Positions 28,149 to 37,133 of a stretch of 64,000 nucleotides of DNA are shown one piece after another; the stretch's first letter is position 1; each line of letters opens with the position of its first letter. Origin of the DNA: Campylobacter concisus. Its GTDB lineage: Bacteria > Campylobacterota > Campylobacteria > Campylobacterales > Campylobacteraceae. Where the stretch lies: contig NZ_PIRQ01000007.1 of the NCBI RefSeq assembly GCF_003048535.1, positions 83,849 through 147,848 of the forward strand, given 5' to 3'. The translations under genes were made by a program, and so were the position numbers. The notes under the pieces were generated by a model. It was not told the DNA's origin and searched no databases. It was given only the letters and a program-made list of their open reading frames with translations.

Positions 28149-28788
28149 TAGATTTACAAGGATAAGATGGCTCTTTGGTGAGGATGGTTTTAGCAGGCTT
28201 CAAAGCGCAAAAGTGCTAGTTTGTGGAGCTGGTGGTGTGGGTGGAATGTGCGTAGATGCGCTTGCTAGAAGCGGGGTCGGAAGCATCACGCTGATCGACA
28301 AAGACATTTTTGACGTGACAAATCAAAACCGCCAAATTTACAGCGAAAACGTAGGCGGCGTAAAGGTGGAGGAGTTTGCCAAAATTTATCCTTGCATCAC
28401 GCCTATGCAGACGCTGATCACGCCTGAGTTTGTCACTGGATTTGACTTTAGTAAATTTGACGTGGTGATCGATGCTATCGATGATATCACCGCCAAGATT
28501 GCCCTTGCAAACGCAGTAGATCCTAGCAAATTTATAGCCTCGATGGGTGGGGCAAAAAGGGTTGATCCAACCAAGATCAAGGTGGCCTGCGTTTGGAAAA
28601 CTTCGGTCGATCCACTAGCTAGAAAATATAGATATGAGCTCAAAAAATCAGGCTTTAGCGGTAAATTTGACGTGGTCTTTTCAACAGAAGAGCCACTTTG
28701 CAAGCCACTTGGAAGCTTCATGGGCGTGACTGCTTGCTTTGGGCTAAATTTAGCTTCACTAGCTGTTAAAAAGATAGTTGGGCAGTAA
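28138..28788 (+). CDS. ThiF/TcdA-family E1-like adenylating enzyme
   Basis: About 216 residues with a Rossmann nucleotide site (VLVCGAGGVGG, near residues 21-31), the IDKDIFDVTNQNRQ block typical of ThiF/MoeB/TcdA proteins, and a C-terminal AVDPSKFIASMGGAKRVDPTKIK stretch resembling the tRNA t6A cyclization enzyme TcdA (CsdL). No CxxC zinc pairs as in MoeB are seen, which favours TcdA over MoeB/ThiF; the exact substrate is inferred. The ATG at 28138 is taken rather than the TTG just before it. It is translated in overlap with surE. Confidence 0.8.
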   Translation: MQNDRFTRIRWLFGEDGFSRLQSAKVLVCGAGGVGGMCVDALARSGVGSITLIDKDIFDVTNQNRQIYSENVGGVKVEEFAKIYPCITPMQTLITPEFVTGFDFSKFDVVIDAIDDITAKIALANAVDPSKFIASMGGAKRVDPTKIKVACVWKTSVDPLARKYRYELKKSGFSGKFDVVFSTEEPLCKPLGSFMGVTACFGLNLASLAVKKIVGQ

Positions 28789-28845
28789 GTCAAAAATTTA
28801 CTCTCCAAGCAAAATTTTAAATTAAAGCTGGCATTTTTGGATATA

Positions 28846-28861
28846 AATTTAATAGCCAGCT
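28846..28861 (+). repeat. Left copy of imperfect 16-base direct repeat
   Basis: AATTTAATAGCCAGCT here and AATTTAGCAGCCAGCT at 29581-29596 agree at 14 of 16 positions in the same orientation and bracket about 720 bases of non-coding DNA. The left copy also pairs with AGCTGGC at 28826-28832 to form a 7-base-pair hairpin. Confidence 0.4.
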
Positions 28862-28963
28862 CTACAAAATACGAATTTAACAATCCAAGATGAGAATCTA
28901 GCAAATTTTAAAATTTATAAGCGAGTAATTTCGGCTCTAAAATTTGAGATAAGCGGTAAGCAA

Positions 28964-29053
28964 AGCCAAGATTTTTAATCGAAACATTAACCCATAAGCC
29001 CTAAATCTTGGCTACAGCGTGGAAATCGCTTTTTTAGTAACAGGGGCTTATGG
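28964..29053. ncRNA. Candidate structured RNA with pseudoknot-like interlocking stems
   Basis: Two perfect inverted repeats interlock. AGCCAAGATTT (28964-28974) pairs with AAATCTTGGCT (29003-29013), 11 pairs. CCATAAGCCC (28992-29001), inside that loop, pairs with GGGCTTATGG (29044-29053), 10 pairs. A small AGCG/CGCT hairpin (29016-29030) lies in the last loop. This is the topology of an H-type pseudoknot or of two alternative folds. I recognise no known family: it lacks the tRNA-like end of tmRNA and conserved RNase P or SRP cores. No promoter was assigned and the strand is unknown. Confidence 0.3.
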
Positions 29054-29060
29054 AAATTTT

Positions 29061-29115
29061 ATAAAATCAAAAGAGAAAAACTAAACAAGACAAGGTAAAT
29101 TCTCTTTGATTTTAT
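29061..29115. other. Long inverted repeat (16 pairs)
   Basis: ATAAAATCAAAAGAGAA (29061-29077) and TTCTCTTTGATTTTAT (29100-29115) are complementary over 16 pairs with one bulged A, around a 22-base loop. It follows the interlocking stems by 7 bases. There is no T-run after it on either strand that would make it a clear terminator. Confidence 0.5.
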
Positions 29116-29280
29116 GGAAGTATCATACAAATTTTAGTAGTCAATTCTTGCGAGTGAATGAAAGTTTTAAAATTTGCAAAGACGGCTTGATTAAATTTGC
29201 AATTTTTTATTCAAAAGGGAGGCAAGTGGACTTAATTTTACTTCTCAGGCTCGCAACTACGTGGCAGACACGAAGTCCAT

Positions 29281-29320
29281 CCCCTTATCCCCCTCCTTGC
29301 CCCTTTTTTAATCCACCCCC
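29281..29320 (-). other. G-tract cluster with G-quadruplex potential
   Basis: The plus strand has C-runs of 4, 5, 4 and 5 bases at 29281-29284, 29289-29293, 29300-29303 and 29316-29320, so the minus strand has four G-tracts separated by 12, 6 and 4 bases. TGCCCCTT (29298-29305) and AAGGGGCA (29331-29338) can also pair. Such a cluster stands out in AT-rich DNA. It is not a homopolymer long enough to be a phase-variable tract. Confidence 0.5.
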
Positions 29321-29473
29321 TCGCACATTCAAGGGGCATGTGCTAGTACTTCGCACTGCATGCGGTCTAAACTCTATCAAATTTAAAATTTAAGAGTGAG
29401 CATATCACGCTTCTAAATTTAGTGGCGAATATTTATGAATCCTAAAATTAGTAAGTTGCTAAGGCAAATGAGT

Positions 29474-29513
29474 AAGATTTTAAAATTTGTAAAGATAGTA
29501 AAATCTATTTTTT
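29474..29513 (+). terminator. Hairpin with T-run in the intergenic region
   Basis: AGATTTTA (29474-29481) pairs with TAAAATCT (29498-29505), followed on the plus strand by A and seven T. It could end a plus-strand transcript from surE-thiF or from the structured element. The stem is AT-rich. Confidence 0.35.
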
Positions 29514-29580
29514 TAAATAGAGACTTTGAATTTTAAAAATTTATATAGTTTTCGGATTAAATTCAAATCAGCCAGCTGCA

Positions 29581-29596
29581 AATTTAGCAGCCAGCT
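29581..29596 (+). repeat. Right copy of imperfect 16-base direct repeat
   Basis: Matches 28846-28861 at 14 of 16 positions; a further AGCCAGCT lies at 29570-29577. It ends six bases before the leuA stop codon on the other strand. GCTGC/GCAGC around AAATTTA also makes a short hairpin here that might help end leuA transcription. Confidence 0.4.
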
Positions 29597-29602
29597 AAAA
29601 TT

Positions 29603-31117
29603 TTAGTTTTTATGTATGCGAAGGTAGCTATTTAGTGCGCCAACATAGGCTTTTGCGCTTGCCATCATAGTATCTATGTCAAGTCCATGGCCTATTACAG
29701 CCGTTTTGCCCTCAAACTCGACCTTTACATCAACCTTTGCAAGTGCGTCTTTACCTTGGGAAACAGATGCCACTTTATAGTCTTTTAGTGTACCGCTAAT
29801 GCCACTAATACGATCAACTACCTTAAATATCGCATCAGCGGTACCATTTCCTAGAGCTGAGTCGCTGATGATCTCATCATTGTGTTTTATGCTAATTGAA
29901 GCGCTTGCAAGGCTTCCGCCGCTACTTTGAAGAAGAGCCGTGATCTCATAAGCTTGTGGAATTTTTGTAATCTCTTCAGCTACAAGAGCTCTGATATCAT
30001 CATCAAATATCTCTTTTTTCTTATCAGCTAGCTCTTTAAATTTTTCAAAAGCCTTATTAAGAGCATCGCTATCAAGGTCAAATCCAAGGCTAGCAAGCTT
30101 ATCTTTAAACGCGTGGCGACCACTATGCTTACCTAAAACAAGAGAATTTTTCTCAAGGCCTATACTCTCAGCGCTAATTATCTCATAGGTCTCTTTATGT
30201 TTTAGCACGCCGTCTTGATGTATGCCACTCTCATGAGCAAATGCGTTTTTACCAACGATAGCTTTGTTTGGTTGAGGCTCAATGCCTATAATACTAGCAA
30301 TCAGTCTTGAAGTTGGATAAATTTCTTTTGAGATAATGTCTGTATAAAGTGGAGCAAAGACGTCTTGGCGAGTTTTAATAGCCATCACGATCTCTTCAAG
30401 TGCAGCATTTCCAGCACGCTCACCTATGCCATTGATCGTACCTTCGACCTGCCTTGCGCCAGCTTTTATAGCCGCTAACGAGTTTGCCGTAGCCATGCCT
30501 AAGTCATTATGATTATGTACAGAGATTATCGCTCTATCGCCTACAAATTTTACTATTTCACTAATGCGAGCAGTTATCTCTTCAGGATATAAATAACCAA
30601 CTGTATCAGGGATATTTAAAGTTCTTGCACCCGCATTTATGGCAGCATCACAAATTTCTTTTAAAAAGCTCATTTCACTTCTACAAGCGTCCTCGCAGCT
30701 AAACTCCACATCATCGCAAAAGGTTTTTGCGTATTTTATAGACTCGATTGCACGTTTTATTACTTCATCTGGGCTCATTTTTAGCTTGTACTCCATATGA
30801 ATTGGGCTTGTCGCTATAAATGTATGAATTCTCTTATTTTTAGCTGGAGCCAATGCCTCGCCAGCTGCCTTAATATCACGCTCAACTGCGCGTGCAAGAG
30901 AGCAAACCTTGATATTTGAGGCTTGCTTTGCTATTTGATTTACCGCATCAAAGTCCCCTGGGCTTGCTGCTGCAAATCCAGCCTCCATAACATCCACACC
31001 AAGCCTTTCAAGCTGAAGTGCGATCTGTAATTTTTCAGCTGTATTCATCGATGCACCAGGGCTTTGCTCACCATCTCTTAAAGTCGTATCAAAGATTATA
31101 ATTTTATTCTTATCCAT
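29603..31117 (-). CDS. leuA: 2-isopropylmalate synthase
   Basis: A 504-residue enzyme condensing acetyl-CoA and 2-oxoisovalerate in leucine synthesis. The N-terminal TIM barrel has [14 protein letters not shown] and the [17 protein letters not shown] metal/active-site block followed by [14 protein letters not shown] linker with GKHSGRHAF and the C-terminal LeuA dimer domain (~385-500) provide leucine feedback. Length is standard for type I LeuA. It is 145 bases downstream of pssA; no leucine-rich leader peptide is visible. Confidence 0.96.
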   Translation of the reverse strand: MDKNKIIIFDTTLRDGEQSPGASMNTAEKLQIALQLERLGVDVMEAGFAAASPGDFDAVNQIAKQASNIKVCSLARAVERDIKAAGEALAPAKNKRIHTFIATSPIHMEYKLKMSPDEVIKRAIESIKYAKTFCDDVEFSCEDACRSEMSFLKEICDAAINAGARTLNIPDTVGYLYPEEITARISEIVKFVGDRAIISVHNHNDLGMATANSLAAIKAGARQVEGTINGIGERAGNAALEEIVMAIKTRQDVFAPLYTDIISKEIYPTSRLIASIIGIEPQPNKAIVGKNAFAHESGIHQDGVLKHKETYEIISAESIGLEKNSLVLGKHSGRHAFKDKLASLGFDLDSDALNKAFEKFKELADKKKEIFDDDIRALVAEEITKIPQAYEITALLQSSGGSLASASISIKHNDEIISDSALGNGTADAIFKVVDRISGISGTLKDYKVASVSQGKDALAKVDVKVEFEGKTAVIGHGLDIDTMMASAKAYVGALNSYLRIHKN

Positions 31118-31180
31118 TTTTGTCCTTTTTTTATTTTTATATTTAAATTTTAAATTTAATGAGTTAAATAAATAGAAATT

Positions 31181-31196
31181 TGCTACCTAAGTAGCA
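31181..31196 (-). other. Perfect short hairpin in the pssA-leuA gap
   Basis: TGCTAC (31181-31186) pairs with GTAGCA (31191-31196) around CTAA. On the minus strand AAATTTCTATTTATTT follows. It may be a weak terminator after pssA or an attenuator-like element before leuA; the sequence does not decide. Confidence 0.35.
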
Positions 31197-31262
31197 GCAG
31201 TAGAGAGTTTTTGATTTCGATTTTTGGTAAAAATTTACGTGATTTTATGACGCCATTTTCGC

Positions 31263-31994
31263 TCATTCGCTCTCCTTTTTTTTGGAATTTTTACTAAACA
31301 TTATAGTGGCTCTTACTATACCATAAAGCATATAGACGCTCATAACCAAAGTCGCACTTTCAAATGGATATAGATAAAGCATCGAAAACGCAACTACAAG
31401 AGCTACTAAAATTCTTATCACATGGGTTTGTTTTAAATTTATTTTTTTAAAACTTGGATAGCGGATGTTGCTAACCATTAAAGCTGCCAGAGTAGCTTCA
31501 AGTAGCATCAAGCACCACTCAAATCCTTCTAAAAAAGTATAGTCGATATAAATTCCAACCCAAAGTACGCTCACAATAGCTGCTGATGGTATAGGAAGTC
31601 CGATAAAAACATTTGGCTCATATGTGCCAGTAGTGACATTAAAACGAGCAAGCCTAATAGCTCCAAAAACCACGAACATAGCAGCTATAAGTGCCCCAAA
31701 TCTGCCAAAATTTTTACCAATAGTCAAATAAAATAAAATCGCTGGCGCTACACCAAAAGCAACAAGATCTGCAAGACTATCAAACTCTACCCCAAATTTG
31801 CTAGTTGTCTTTGTAAGTCTAGCCACACGTCCATCAAGTCCATCTAAAATAAGCGATAAGATGATATAAATAATGGCTTTAAAATAGTTACCTTGAATAG
31901 ATGAAATAATGCTAATAACACCCAAAAAAGCACTAGCTGCTGTAAATAAATTTGGCAAGATATACATTAGTTGCATCTTTTGTATGTTATTCAT
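31263..31994 (-). CDS. pssA: CDP-diacylglycerol-serine O-phosphatidyltransferase
   Basis: About 243 residues, an integral membrane enzyme making phosphatidylserine from CDP-diacylglycerol and serine. The CDP-alcohol phosphotransferase motif is complete: LDGLDGRVARL with the later GVEFDSLAD, supplying the metal-binding aspartates. About six to eight helices follow. The ATG at 31994 (with GAGGG upstream) overlaps the end of psd by 8 bases; the frame's earlier ATG has no such support. Confidence 0.93.
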   Translation of the reverse strand: MNNIQKMQLMYILPNLFTAASAFLGVISIISSIQGNYFKAIIYIILSLILDGLDGRVARLTKTTSKFGVEFDSLADLVAFGVAPAILFYLTIGKNFGRFGALIAAMFVVFGAIRLARFNVTTGTYEPNVFIGLPIPSAAIVSVLWVGIYIDYTFLEGFEWCLMLLEATLAALMVSNIRYPSFKKINLKQTHVIRILVALVVAFSMLYLYPFESATLVMSVYMLYGIVRATIMFSKNSKKKESE

Positions 31995-32613
31995 CTCTTT
32001 TTCCCTCTTCAAAATATCCCAAAAGTGAAGCAGCCTTTACGCTTTCTCCAACGCTTACACATATCTTAGTATCTCTTGGCAAGTATAAAATCACCTCACC
32101 ACTTCCTAAAAAACCAAATTTTCTAGATGCTTTTAGACTAGTAACATTTGAAATTTCTAAACTTCGACTGAAAGCTCCAGCTATAATTTTCATAACAAAT
32201 TTTATATTTTCTTTTTCAAAGCGAATAATCGCTCTTTCATTTAAAAATTCTGAAATTTTCATAGCCTGGCATAAGAATAAGCCATGTCTTTTGCGTATTT
32301 CAGCTACTTTTACATCACTTACAGCCCTTAATGTACCAACATCAAAAAAAGATTTTTTTATGACGATCTTAGCTACTTCATTATTATCAAAATTTGAAGC
32401 ACTGATCTCTTTTATCTTGCCATCAATCGGCGATAGTAAAGCCAATTTATCATCAGAAAATGGCTCTCTCTCAGGATCTCTGAAAAAATAAAGTCCCAAA
32501 AAAAGTAAAATAGCAAAAAGTAGTGGCAAGATCCCAAATAGCAAAGATAAAACAAATAAAATTAGAAAAAATAATATAAATTTATATCCTGCTTTCGCGA
32601 TATAGCCACTCAT
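31987..32613 (-). CDS. psd: Phosphatidylserine decarboxylase-related protein
   Basis: A 208-residue short-form decarboxylase that converts phosphatidylserine to phosphatidylethanolamine. Two hydrophobic segments lie at about residues 8-45. LLSPIDGKI and the FLGSGEVILYLP motif are visible; the serine in GS is the expected site of self-cleavage that generates the pyruvoyl group. It overlaps pssA, the preceding enzyme of the pathway, and follows ftsH by 2 bases. The short class normally acts with the same substrate logic, so the assignment rests on motif and pairing. Confidence 0.88.
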   Translation of the reverse strand: MSGYIAKAGYKFILFFLILFVLSLLFGILPLLFAILLFLGLYFFRDPEREPFSDDKLALLSPIDGKIKEISASNFDNNEVAKIVIKKSFFDVGTLRAVSDVKVAEIRKRHGLFLCQAMKISEFLNERAIIRFEKENIKFVMKIIAGAFSRSLEISNVTSLKASRKFGFLGSGEVILYLPRDTKICVSVGESVKAASLLGYFEEGKRDE

Positions 32614-32615
32614 TT

Positions 32616-34541
32616 TTATTCCTCTTTTTTACTCTTTTCGTCTTCTTCGGTCTCTACGAGTCTGCTCTCTAGATCATTTTCGATCTCATAGTTTTTAATG
32701 ATCTCTCTAACTCTTTTTCCTTCGATCGTTTCTTCTTCATAAAGTGCTGATACCATATTTTCAATAGCACCTTTATAAATTTCAAGCAAACCAAGCACAG
32801 CTGTGTATCTTTCATGAAGAAGTGTTTTTACAAACTCATCAACCTTTTCAGCCATCTTATCACTGTAATCTTTGATGCTTTGACCGCCATTTAAAAACGT
32901 AGCACGTTGCTTTTCAAGCACCATAAGACCAGCAACATCGCTCATACCATACATACTAACCATAGCTTTTATGATATCGGTCGCGCGCTCTAGGTCGTTG
33001 CTAGCTCCAGTTGAAATTTCTTTAATAAATACCTCTTCAGCAGCTCTACCAGCCAAAAGCACATCTACTTCTGCTATCAGTTCATGCTTTTGCATCATAA
33101 ATTTATTCTCTTCAGGTGTGTTTAGAGTATAGCCAAGTGCCGCAAGACCACGTGGTACGACTGAGACTTTTGTTACCCTTTTTGCACCTTTTGTTAGCTC
33201 AGCTATCAAGGCATGACCACACTCATGATAAGTGACGATCCTTTTTTCTTTTGGATTTACGCGGCGAGACTTTTTCTCAAGACCAGCAATCGATCTCTCA
33301 ACGGCCTCCACAAGATCGGCCTGCTCGACAAAAGTCTTTGACTTACGTCCTGCAAGAAGTGCTGCCTCATTTATGATATTTTCAAGATCAGCACCAGCTA
33401 AACCAGTCGTAAGCCTTGCAATATCTTCGATATTTACATCCTTACCAATCTTTACATCTTTCATGTGAACTTTTAAAATGTCGCAGCGTCCTTTAAAATC
33501 AGGCTTATCAACAAGCACTTGCCTATCAAATCTACCTGGTCTTAAAAGCGCAGCATCCAAAACTTCAGGTCTATTTGTAGCAGCTATAACAATGACTGGC
33601 GACTTGTCCGCATCAAAGCCGTCCATCTCAGAAAGAAGCTGATTTAGCGTCTGCTCTCTCTCGTCATTGCCGCCCATCGGACCAGAATTTCTACTTTTAC
33701 CGATCGCATCGATCTCATCTATAAAAACGATCGCTGGAGCCTCTTTTTTAGCATTTTCAAAAAGATCTCTAACCCTACTTGCGCCAACACCGACAAACAT
33801 CTCTATAAAGCTTGATGCTGACATAGAGAAAAATGGAACACTAGCCTCGCCTGCAACTGCTCTTGCAAGAAGCGTTTTACCAGTACCTGGAGGGCCAACT
33901 AGTAAAATACCTTTTGGAATTTTTGCCCCAAGTCTTAGATATTTATCAGGACTTTTTAGATAATCAACTATCTCTTGAACCTCTTCTTTTGCCTCTTCGA
34001 CACCTGCGACATCATCAAACTTAACTTTTGGTTTTTCAGAATTTATAAGTTTTTTTGCACTTCCTATGCCAAGTATGCCACCGCCAATATTCTTTTGCAT
34101 ACGACTAGCAATAAACATCCAAATGGCAAAAAATATAAATACTGGGATTATCCATGAAAATATAAGATCACCAAACCAGTTATTTTCGCTATAAACGCTA
34201 TAAGTTATGCCATTTTGCTCAAGTATACCAATGAGCGTTGGATCATTTATACGTTTTGCAAGATAGATAGTTTTGTCACTACCTATGCCTTTTATGGTAG
34301 TTTCTGAGATAGCAACCTCATTTAGCTGCTTATTTTTTAACATATCTTTAAACTCAGAATAAGCTACCATTTTACTCTGGGCATTGCTATTTAGCCCAAA
34401 AGAGCCACCTAGTCCGTCTCCACTAAAGCTTCTAAAAGCTAAAACTATAACTATTGCAAAAATGGCAAAAATGAAAATAGGATTTTTATTAAAAAAACCG
34501 TTATTGTTGCCATTATTTTGGTTATTATTTTGGTTATTCAT
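32616..34541 (-). CDS. ftsH: ATP-dependent zinc metalloprotease FtsH
   Basis: A 641-residue membrane-anchored AAA protease that degrades misfolded membrane and regulatory proteins. Membrane segments lie at about 23-39 and 125-145 with a periplasmic domain between. The AAA module has Walker A GPPGTGKT, Walker B FIDEID and the RPGRFDR region. The protease domain has the zinc site HECGH. The first ~15 residues are almost all Asn and Gln, encoded by a short tandem-like repeat, an unusual N-terminus. Overlaps prmA by 8 bases. Confidence 0.97.
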   Translation of the reverse strand: MNNQNNNQNNGNNNGFFNKNPIFIFAIFAIVIVLAFRSFSGDGLGGSFGLNSNAQSKMVAYSEFKDMLKNKQLNEVAISETTIKGIGSDKTIYLAKRINDPTLIGILEQNGITYSVYSENNWFGDLIFSWIIPVFIFFAIWMFIASRMQKNIGGGILGIGSAKKLINSEKPKVKFDDVAGVEEAKEEVQEIVDYLKSPDKYLRLGAKIPKGILLVGPPGTGKTLLARAVAGEASVPFFSMSASSFIEMFVGVGASRVRDLFENAKKEAPAIVFIDEIDAIGKSRNSGPMGGNDEREQTLNQLLSEMDGFDADKSPVIVIAATNRPEVLDAALLRPGRFDRQVLVDKPDFKGRCDILKVHMKDVKIGKDVNIEDIARLTTGLAGADLENIINEAALLAGRKSKTFVEQADLVEAVERSIAGLEKKSRRVNPKEKRIVTYHECGHALIAELTKGAKRVTKVSVVPRGLAALGYTLNTPEENKFMMQKHELIAEVDVLLAGRAAEEVFIKEISTGASNDLERATDIIKAMVSMYGMSDVAGLMVLEKQRATFLNGGQSIKDYSDKMAEKVDEFVKTLLHERYTAVLGLLEIYKGAIENMVSALYEEETIEGKRVREIIKNYEIENDLESRLVETEEDEKSKKEE

Positions 34542-35367
34542 CTATTTCCTTATAAACAAAGCTGCTCCAATCGTTACTTTGTTTTATCTCAATTAGCTCC
34601 AAATCCTTAAACGTATCTTTAATCCTATCTTCGTATTTGTTTAAAATTCCTGACAATACCAAGTAGCCGCCTTTTTTAAGCGATTTTTTTAAGTCATTTG
34701 AGAGCATAAAAATGACATCAGCAATGATATTTGCTACGACAATGTCATATTTTTGCTCTAAATTCGCGATAGAGCCTGTCCAAATTTTATTAAATTTAAC
34801 CTCATTTAACTCGGCGTTGCTAATTGAGCTTTGCGTGGCTTGCTCGTCTGTATCACAAGCATCGACCTTACAGCCAAGCTTTGCCAGGGCAATACTTAAA
34901 ATTCCACTTCCGCAGCCCACGTCTAAAGTAGTATTGCCACTTTTTGCATATTTTTGTAAAAGCTGCAAGCAAGAATTTGTGCTTTCATGGTGCCCTGAGC
35001 CAAAGGCTAGAGCTGGGTCGATTATGATATTTGTTACGCCATTAAGTGGCTCTTCCCAGCTAGGTCTAACATAAATTTTATCAACCAAAATAGGCTTAAC
35101 TGCCTTTTTATATTCACCTAGCCAGTCTTTATTTTCTTTTAAATTAAGAGAAATTTTTAAATCATTTGAAATTTTACGAACACTAGAGAGCCCTTTTGCA
35201 TACTCTTCAATACCCCAAGCTATATCTTTTAGATCATACTCTTCCCTGATGATGATCTCGTGATCTAGCTCTTCAACACAGGTAACTCCAAAAGAGAAAA
35301 CTAGCTCTAAAATTTCATCATAAAAATTTGATGTTTTTATGCTTAATTCGTAGAATTTATCTTTCAT
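34534..35367 (-). CDS. prmA: Ribosomal protein L11 methyltransferase
   Basis: A 277-residue class I SAM methyltransferase. PrmA features are PALAFGSGHHEST, the SAM motif TLDVGCGSGILSIALAKLG and VVANIIADVI. Length is normal. It abuts cheY by one base, a conserved Campylobacter order (ftsH-prmA-cheY). Confidence 0.93.
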   Translation of the reverse strand: MKDKFYELSIKTSNFYDEILELVFSFGVTCVEELDHEIIIREEYDLKDIAWGIEEYAKGLSSVRKISNDLKISLNLKENKDWLGEYKKAVKPILVDKIYVRPSWEEPLNGVTNIIIDPALAFGSGHHESTNSCLQLLQKYAKSGNTTLDVGCGSGILSIALAKLGCKVDACDTDEQATQSSISNAELNEVKFNKIWTGSIANLEQKYDIVVANIIADVIFMLSNDLKKSLKKGGYLVLSGILNKYEDRIKDTFKDLELIEIKQSNDWSSFVYKEIDE

Positions 35368-35732
35368 TAACCAAGAACGTCTTCAAGCTTCTCTTTTAAA
35401 ACTTGTGGCGTAAAAGGTTTAACGATGTAGTTATTAACACCTGCTTTTAAAGCTGTTATAACTTCGGCTTTTCCGCCCTCTGTTGTTACCATTATGATAG
35501 GCATATCAACATACTTTTGCTCTGCTCTTACCTTTTTAACAAGCTCAAGACCATTCATCTCAGGCATATTCCAGTCAGTGATAAGAACTTCGATACCTTC
35601 GTTTTGAGTTAAGATATTCCAGGCCTCAAGACCGTGCTCAGCCTCAAGAATTTCTTGATGTCCTAACCTTTGCAAAGTATTTTTTATGATTCTTCTCATT
35701 GTTGAACTGTCATCTACAACCAAAATCTTCAC
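35367..35732 (-). CDS. cheY: Chemotaxis response regulator CheY
   Basis: A 121-residue single receiver domain that carries the signal from CheA to the FliM/FliN switch. The acidic pair D7-D8, phosphorylation site D53 in LITDWNMPEMNG, the T/S position in MVTTEGG and the lysine in IVKPF are all present. The start is GTG at 35732 with AAAAGGAT upstream. Confidence 0.96.
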   Translation of the reverse strand: MKILVVDDSSTMRRIIKNTLQRLGHQEILEAEHGLEAWNILTQNEGIEVLITDWNMPEMNGLELVKKVRAEQKYVDMPIIMVTTEGGKAEVITALKAGVNNYIVKPFTPQVLKEKLEDVLG

Positions 35733-35760
35733 ATAATATCCTTTTAGTAAAAATTGCCCT

Positions 35761-35766
35761 ATTCTA
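35761..35766 (-). promoter_or_regulatory. Candidate -10 element for cheY-prmA-ftsH-psd-pssA
   Basis: Minus strand reads GCTAGAATAGG (TAGAAT) 29 bases before the cheY GTG, in the 57-base gap after hisA. It is a five-of-six match only. Confidence 0.3.
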
Positions 35767-35789
35767 GCTAATTTAAATTTATAAAAGCT

Positions 35790-36509
35790 TTAACGATATC
35801 TAAGTAGTTTAAAGGCCTCTTTTAGGTCAAGCAACCCTTCATAGTAGGCTTTCCCAACTATTACGCCACTAATCTCATTTGTAGCTTTTAGCATCAAAAT
35901 ATCATTTATATCACTCACGCCACCACTTGCTATTGTCTCAAGCTTGCTATTTCTAGCTATTTGCAAGCTAAACTCAACATTGACTCCGCCAAGCATTCCA
36001 TCTTTGTTAATATCGGTGCAAATCACAGCTTCTACACCCACATCTGCAAATTTTTTCGCAAGATCGACTGCTTTTATGTTTGAAACCTCGCCCCAGCCTT
36101 GCACTGCCACATAGCCATCTTTGGCATCTATGCCAACTACGACTCTGTAAATTCCAGCCATTTTTGCTGTAAATTCTGGATCACGAAGGGCAACTGAGCC
36201 AAGGATCACCCTGCTAACTCCAAGGTCCAAATAGCGCTTTATTCGCTCTTCATCTCTTATGCCGCCACCCACTTGGACGCTTAAATTTGTAGCCTTTGTA
36301 ATTTTTTCAATTGTTTTAAAATTTATCGTCTCTCCAGCAAATGCACCGTCTAAATCAACCACATGAAGCCATTTTGCGCCATAATCTTCAAATTTCTTAG
36401 CAAGTTCACTTGGCTCGTTGCTATAAATTTTTGCACTTTGCATAAGACCTTTGCTAAGTCTAACTGCTTGTCCCTCTTTTAAATCAATAGCTGGAAAAAT
36501 TTCCATCAT
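35790..36509 (-). CDS. hisA: ProFAR isomerase (HisA)
   Basis: A 239-residue half-barrel-repeat TIM barrel isomerase of histidine synthesis. It begins with [14 protein letters not shown] (catalytic Asp at the first strand), then [11 protein letters not shown] and [13 protein letters not shown], typical of HisA rather than HisF. Two consecutive ATG codons overlap the hisH stop; the second (36506) is at a better distance from GAGG. It directly follows hisH. Confidence 0.94.
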   Translation of the reverse strand: MMEIFPAIDLKEGQAVRLSKGLMQSAKIYSNEPSELAKKFEDYGAKWLHVVDLDGAFAGETINFKTIEKITKATNLSVQVGGGIRDEERIKRYLDLGVSRVILGSVALRDPEFTAKMAGIYRVVVGIDAKDGYVAVQGWGEVSNIKAVDLAKKFADVGVEAVICTDINKDGMLGGVNVEFSLQIARNSKLETIASGGVSDINDILMLKATNEISGVIVGKAYYEGLLDLKEAFKLLRYR

Positions 36510-37117
36510 AACCTCGCAAAATTCTCTAAAATTTTAAGTCCAGCTTCATGACTTTTTTCTGGATGAGGCTGAAAGCCAAATATATTTTCATGCCAAACCG
36601 CACTTGTAAATTCATATCCATAAGTCGTCTTTGCCAGTGCAAATTTATCATCACAAACCACATGATAGCTATGTACAAAATATAAATACTCAAGCTCTTT
36701 TAGTCCTAAATTTAATGGGCTATTTTGCTTAAATTCCAAAGCGTTCCAGCCAATGTGAGGTATCTTTAATGGTTTATCGAAATTAGCTTCATTAAATTTT
36801 ACGACCTCGCCAGGCAAAAGAGAGAGTCCCTCATGCTCGCCAAACTCGAAGCTTCGCTCAAATAAAAGCTGCATACCAAGACAAATGCCAATAAAAGCTT
36901 TGCCACTTTTTACAGCCTCTTTTATTGCTTCATCCATGCCGTTATTTTTTAGCTTTGTCATCGCCTCACCAAAAGCTCCAACGCCTGGCAAAACAATGTG
37001 CGAATACTCCTTTAAATTTTCAGGCTTACTTACTAAGGCACATTTTTTGTCAAGAAAATCAAAAGCATTTATCACGCTTTTGATGTTTCCAGCTCCATAG
37101 TCAATTATCGCTATCAT
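36506..37117 (-). CDS. hisH: Imidazole glycerol phosphate synthase glutaminase subunit
   Basis: A 203-residue class I glutamine amidotransferase supplying ammonia to HisF. The nucleophile cysteine is in GICLGMQLL, and the His-Glu pair is in [22 protein letters not shown] at the start is typical of HisH. HisH-like proteins can also serve amidotransfer to sugars in glycan loci, and this gene follows pglF by 16 bases, but pairing with a canonical hisA favours histidine synthesis. Confidence 0.9.
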   Translation of the reverse strand: MIAIIDYGAGNIKSVINAFDFLDKKCALVSKPENLKEYSHIVLPGVGAFGEAMTKLKNNGMDEAIKEAVKSGKAFIGICLGMQLLFERSFEFGEHEGLSLLPGEVVKFNEANFDKPLKIPHIGWNALEFKQNSPLNLGLKELEYLYFVHSYHVVCDDKFALAKTTYGYEFTSAVWHENIFGFQPHPEKSHEAGLKILENFARL

Positions 37118-37133
37118 TGTTCTTTGCCTCTAA

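Larger units (their letters stand above)
28789..29602. other. 814-base gene-free region between convergent surE-thiF and leuA
   Basis: The longest stretch without a convincing gene. One open frame (29106-29393, plus) codes for a proline/cysteine-rich peptide that follows the underlying C-tracts and has no recognisable domain; I treat it as chance. The region holds an imperfect 16-base direct repeat at its two ends, interlocking inverted repeats (28964-29053), a hairpin (29061-29115), clustered G-tracts on the minus strand (29281-29320) and a hairpin followed by a T-run (29474-29513). It may contain a small RNA, a dispersed intergenic repeat or the remains of an insertion. Listed separately below. 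Confidence 0.6.

Noticed and set aside
28964..29115. tmRNA, RNase P RNA or SRP RNA
   Set aside because: The stems suggest a structured RNA, but there is no tRNA-like end with CCA, no resume codons and tag peptide, and none of the conserved P4 or SRP loop sequences.
29281..29320. Phase-variable poly-G/poly-C tract
   Set aside because: Runs are only 4-5 bases long and outside any gene. I found no run of 8 or more G or C in the glycan genes either, so no contingency tract is supported.
29106..29393. Open frame of 95 codons in the non-coding island
   Set aside because: No ribosome site, no domain, composition dictated by C-tracts (PSPYPPPCPFF), and it runs across inverted repeats. Best seen as a chance frame over an intergenic element.
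35790..37117. HisH/HisA-like proteins as sugar amidotransferase pair of the glycan locus
   Set aside because: Glycan amidotransfer systems pair HisH with HisF and an ExsB/WbpG-type protein. Here the partner is a canonical HisA and no WbpG-like gene is present.
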